From assembly GCA_020200195.1 (NCBI GenBank), contig JAIVJE010000460.1, positions 1-8,214 of the forward strand: 8,214 nt of DNA, read 5' to 3'. Position numbers and translations under genes: made by a program. The notes beneath the pieces are model-generated. The model saw only the letters and a program-made list of their open reading frames with translations, made no database searches and had not been told where the DNA came from. The DNA comes from Acidobacteriota bacterium. GTDB lineage: Bacteria > Acidobacteriota > Vicinamibacteria > Vicinamibacterales > 2-12-FULL-66-21. Positions 6,623 to 8,214 of this stretch are shown piece after piece (positions within the stretch are counted from its first letter, which is position 1; each line of letters starts with the position of its first letter).

Positions 6623-6675
6623 GGTTGAGCCGCAGTATAGCCAATCGGCTTTGCCGATTGCGATAGCATTGTCCC
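6623..6675. promoter_or_regulatory. Divergent promoter region between the kinase operon and the menC-like gene
   Basis: This 53-nt spacer must hold the promoters for both directions. On the minus strand TATACT (6639-6634) is a good -10 match, 11 nt before the kinase TTG. On the plus strand TAGCAT (6664-6669) is a weak -10 match, 6 nt before the menC-like GTG. No convincing -35 boxes are seen. Neither start has a Shine-Dalgarno, so leaderless or very short-leader transcripts are plausible. The -10 calls are guesses from short motifs. Confidence 0.4.
6642..6660. repeat. Perfect 8-bp inverted repeat with 3-nt loop in the divergent spacer
   Basis: CAATCGGC (6642-6649) and GCCGATTG (6653-6660) are exact reverse complements around TTT. 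The repeat sits between the two putative -10 hexamers, a place suited to an operator controlling both directions. It lacks a following T-run on either strand, so it is not a typical intrinsic terminator. Confidence 0.6.
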
Positions 6676-7809
6676 GTGCGAATCGAGCGCATCGAGCTGC
6701 GGCTGCTGCGTCTGCCTCTCGTTCGCTTCTTCGAAACGAGCTTCGGCCGCATCACGGAGCGGCCGCTCGTCCTCGTCACCGTCGAAGAGGACGGCGCGAG
6801 CGGAATCGGCGAATGCGTCGCCGACGCCAATCCGTATTACAGCTCGGAGACGACTCGGACGGCGTGGCACGTGATCGCCGAATTCATCGCGCCGCTGCTG
6901 CTTGGCCGGGAGTTTTCGCATCCACGAGAGATCTTCGGGGCGCTGAAAGCGATTCGCGGGCACAACATGGCGAAGGCGGCCGTCGAGATGGCGTCGTGGG
7001 ATCTGTTCGCCAAGCAGCGGAACGAATCGCTCTCGTCCGTGCTCGGCGGGAGCGCGGCGACGATCGCCGCCGGCATTGCATCCGGTGTCTCCATCGGCAT
7101 TCAGCATTCATTCGAAGAGCTCGCCGAGCGGGTGGGCATCGAGCTGGCGGCGGGGTACCGGCGCGTGAAAATCAAGATCAAGCCGGACTGGGACGTCGAG
7201 GCGGTCGAGACCGTGCGCAAACGGTTCGGATCGATTCCGCTGATGGTGGACGCGAACGCCGCGTACAGACTGGATGACGCGACGCACCTCGGCGCGCTGG
7301 ACCCGTACGACCTGATGATGATCGAACAGCCGCTGGACTACGACGACATCCGCGACCACTCGCGGCTTCAGGCACGCCTGCGGACGCCTATCTGCCTGGA
7401 CGAATCGATTCACTCGGTGCGCGCGGCGGAGGAGGCCATCGAGCAGGGCGCGTGCCGCATCATCAACATCAAGCCGGGACGCGTCGGTGGCCACGGCGAA
7501 GCCGTGCGCGTCCACGATCTGGCGGCCGCCCGCCGGATCCCGGTGTGGCACGGCGGGATGCTCGAGACCGGCGTCGGGCGCGCGCACAACATTCATCTTT
7601 CCACTCTGCCGAACTTCACGCTGCCGGGCGACGTGGCGGCCAGCCGCCGCTACTTCGCCCCGGACCTGATCGACCCGGAAATAGAGGTGCGCGCCGACGG
7701 TACGATTGCCGTGCCGACAGGCCCGGGCATCGGCGTGGCGGTGAATCTGGACCGGGTCGTGCGTGCAACCGAGGAGCGAGTCGAGCTGCGCGACACGACC
7801 GGCGGCTGA
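6676..7809 (+). CDS. menC: o-Succinylbenzoate synthase / N-succinylamino acid racemase (MenC-type enolase superfamily)
   Basis: This 377-residue protein belongs to the NSAR/OSBS branch of the enolase superfamily. OSBS dehydrates SHCHC to o-succinylbenzoate in menaquinone synthesis; NSAR racemises N-succinyl amino acids, and many members do both. The N-terminal capping domain (1-125) contains ITERPLVLVTVE and GECVAD. The barrel carries the catalytic Lys motif KIK (165-167), metal ligands D192 (VDANAAY), E217 (IEQPL) and D242 (LDESI), the second catalytic Lys K266 in NIKPGRVGG, and the family signature GGMLETGVGRAHN (293-305) followed by LPNFTLPGD (311-319). All active-site residues are present and the length is normal. 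The Arg after KPG (R269) corresponds to a second-shell residue linked to NSAR activity in the Amycolatopsis enzyme. No other men gene is in view, so the physiological role is open. It starts at GTG without a Shine-Dalgarno and ends 27 nt before the lipoprotein gene. Confidence 0.9.
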   Translation: MRIERIELRLLRLPLVRFFETSFGRITERPLVLVTVEEDGASGIGECVADANPYYSSETTRTAWHVIAEFIAPLLLGREFSHPREIFGALKAIRGHNMAKAAVEMASWDLFAKQRNESLSSVLGGSAATIAAGIASGVSIGIQHSFEELAERVGIELAAGYRRVKIKIKPDWDVEAVETVRKRFGSIPLMVDANAAYRLDDATHLGALDPYDLMMIEQPLDYDDIRDHSRLQARLRTPICLDESIHSVRAAEEAIEQGACRIINIKPGRVGGHGEAVRVHDLAAARRIPVWHGGMLETGVGRAHNIHLSTLPNFTLPGDVAASRRYFAPDLIDPEIEVRADGTIAVPTGPGIGVAVNLDRVVRATEERVELRDTTGG

Positions 7810-7826
7810 CATGCTGGCGTTACCCC

Positions 7827-7831
7827 GAAGG
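7827..7831 (+). promoter_or_regulatory. Ribosome binding site of the HEAT-repeat lipoprotein gene
   Basis: GAAGG lies 5 nt before the ATG at 7837. This favours that start over the in-frame ATG at 7843 and the GTG at 7831. Confidence 0.6.
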
Positions 7832-7836
7832 TGTTC

Positions 7837-8214
7837 ATGAAAATGAGGAATCCCGCGCGCGTGGTCGCGCTCCTTGGTGCCGTTCTTTCCGCCGCCGCTG
7901 GCTGCGCGACGACGCCTCCTCCCAAGGCTCCGGTCGTCCCGTACGAGCAGAAGCTGGCGTCGATTCTTCAACTCGAGGACCAGCGCATCCTGCGGGTTCC
8001 CCCGCCGCCAGCCGTCGTGCCCGTTCCGGTCAAAGGGGGCCGCCGCGCGACGCTGCCGGCCCCGCCGGCACCCCCCGACCTCACCTCGCTGATCGCCGAT
8101 CCAGAACCGCGCGTTCGGCGGCGTTCGGCGCTCGCGATCGGCCGCGTCGGGCTGCCGCAGGGCGTGCAGCCACTCATCGCGACGCTTGCGGATCCCGATC
8201 CGGAAGTACGACAG
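7837..8214 (+). CDS. HEAT-repeat lipoprotein, N-terminal part (cut by the window edge)
   Basis: The 126 visible residues start at ATG 7837 behind a GAAGG ribosome binding site. A short basic N-terminus (MKMRNPAR) and hydrophobic stretch lead to a lipobox-like AAGC with C23 as the probable lipidated residue, so the protein is likely a membrane-anchored periplasmic lipoprotein. A helix-like segment follows (YEQKLASILQLEDQRIL, 36-52), then a Pro/Val-rich linker (54-80). HEAT-type helical repeats then begin: DLTSLIADPEPRVRRRSALAIG, then VQPLIATLADPDPEVRQ, where the paired DP-x-VR motifs are typical of HEAT/PBS-lyase-like repeats. The gene continues past the right edge. Similar acidobacterial proteins with HEAT repeats can carry a C-terminal peptidyl-prolyl isomerase domain, but nothing in view shows one. 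The 27-nt gap after the menC-like gene suggests co-transcription. HEAT repeats usually mediate protein contacts; the partner is unknown. Confidence 0.8.
   Translation, partial: MKMRNPARVVALLGAVLSAAAGCATTPPPKAPVVPYEQKLASILQLEDQRILRVPPPPAVVPVPVKGGRRATLPAPPAPPDLTSLIADPEPRVRRRSALAIGRVGLPQGVQPLIATLADPDPEVRQ

Noticed and set aside
7811..7840. A 9-codon ORF between the menC-like gene and the lipoprotein gene, ending in an ATGA overlap with the lipoprotein start.
   Set aside because: It has no ribosome binding site and no distinctive residues; chance is enough to explain it without conservation data.
8111..8130. A perfect 10-bp tandem duplication (GCGTTCGGCG twice) in the lipoprotein gene.
   Set aside because: A recent 10-bp duplication would shift the frame, but HEAT-like sequence continues in frame on both sides, so it looks like chance Arg-rich codon repetition.
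1..8214. CRISPR arrays, tRNA/rRNA genes, insertion sequences, phage genes, toxin-antitoxin or defence genes.
   Set aside because: No regularly spaced repeats, cloverleaf-like sequence, transposase motifs or defence-type domains were seen on either strand; almost all bases are accounted for by housekeeping and envelope genes.

Overview
The window is GC-rich, densely coding DNA from a Gram-negative (diderm) bacterium. LptD, dTDP-sugar genes for surface polysaccharide and a lipobox protein support a double-membrane envelope. The wording of LptD and the other proteins, together with the gene order, resembles environmental Acidobacteriota such as Vicinamibacteria. That placement is inference from memory, not a computed result.

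Layout. A leftward (minus-strand) gene train runs from about 6622 to the left edge: deoxynucleoside kinase, accD (acetyl-CoA carboxylase carboxyltransferase beta), folC (folylpolyglutamate/dihydrofolate synthase), lptD (LPS outer-membrane translocon), rfbA (glucose-1-phosphate thymidylyltransferase, long form), an rfbC-like sugar 3,5-epimerase and rfbB (dTDP-glucose 4,6-dehydratase, cut by the edge). Spacing is tight: 31, 1 and 12 nt for the first three gaps, a fused lptD/rfbA boundary, then a 7-nt gap and an 8-nt overlap. This suggests a single operon. A 53-nt divergent spacer holding a perfect 8-bp inverted repeat separates it from a rightward pair: a menC-type enolase-superfamily enzyme (o-succinylbenzoate synthase / N-succinylamino acid racemase) and the start of a HEAT-repeat lipoprotein cut by the right edge.

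How the genes fit together. The leftward genes supply building blocks (deoxynucleotides, malonyl-CoA, folates) and build the envelope: LptD inserts LPS in the outer membrane, and RfbA, RfbC and RfbB make dTDP-activated deoxysugars of the kind used in O-antigen. The menC-like enzyme could serve menaquinone synthesis or N-succinyl-amino-acid racemisation.

The most notable observation is that two normally essential genes are damaged by what look like clean deletions. (1) At about 1926-1930 the end of lptD is joined directly to rfbA. This removes the last residues and stop codon of LptD, the intergenic spacer, and the start codon and glycine-rich nucleotide-binding loop of RfbA. (2) At about 5494 accD carries an in-frame internal deletion of roughly 100 residues that removes the carboxyltransferase core while keeping both ends. 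The two junctions have similar local sequence. Assembly or consensus collapse is the simplest explanation, and real deletions would be remarkable. I found no clearly novel multi-gene system, CRISPR array, mobile element or RNA gene. No gene-free stretch exceeds 60 bases.
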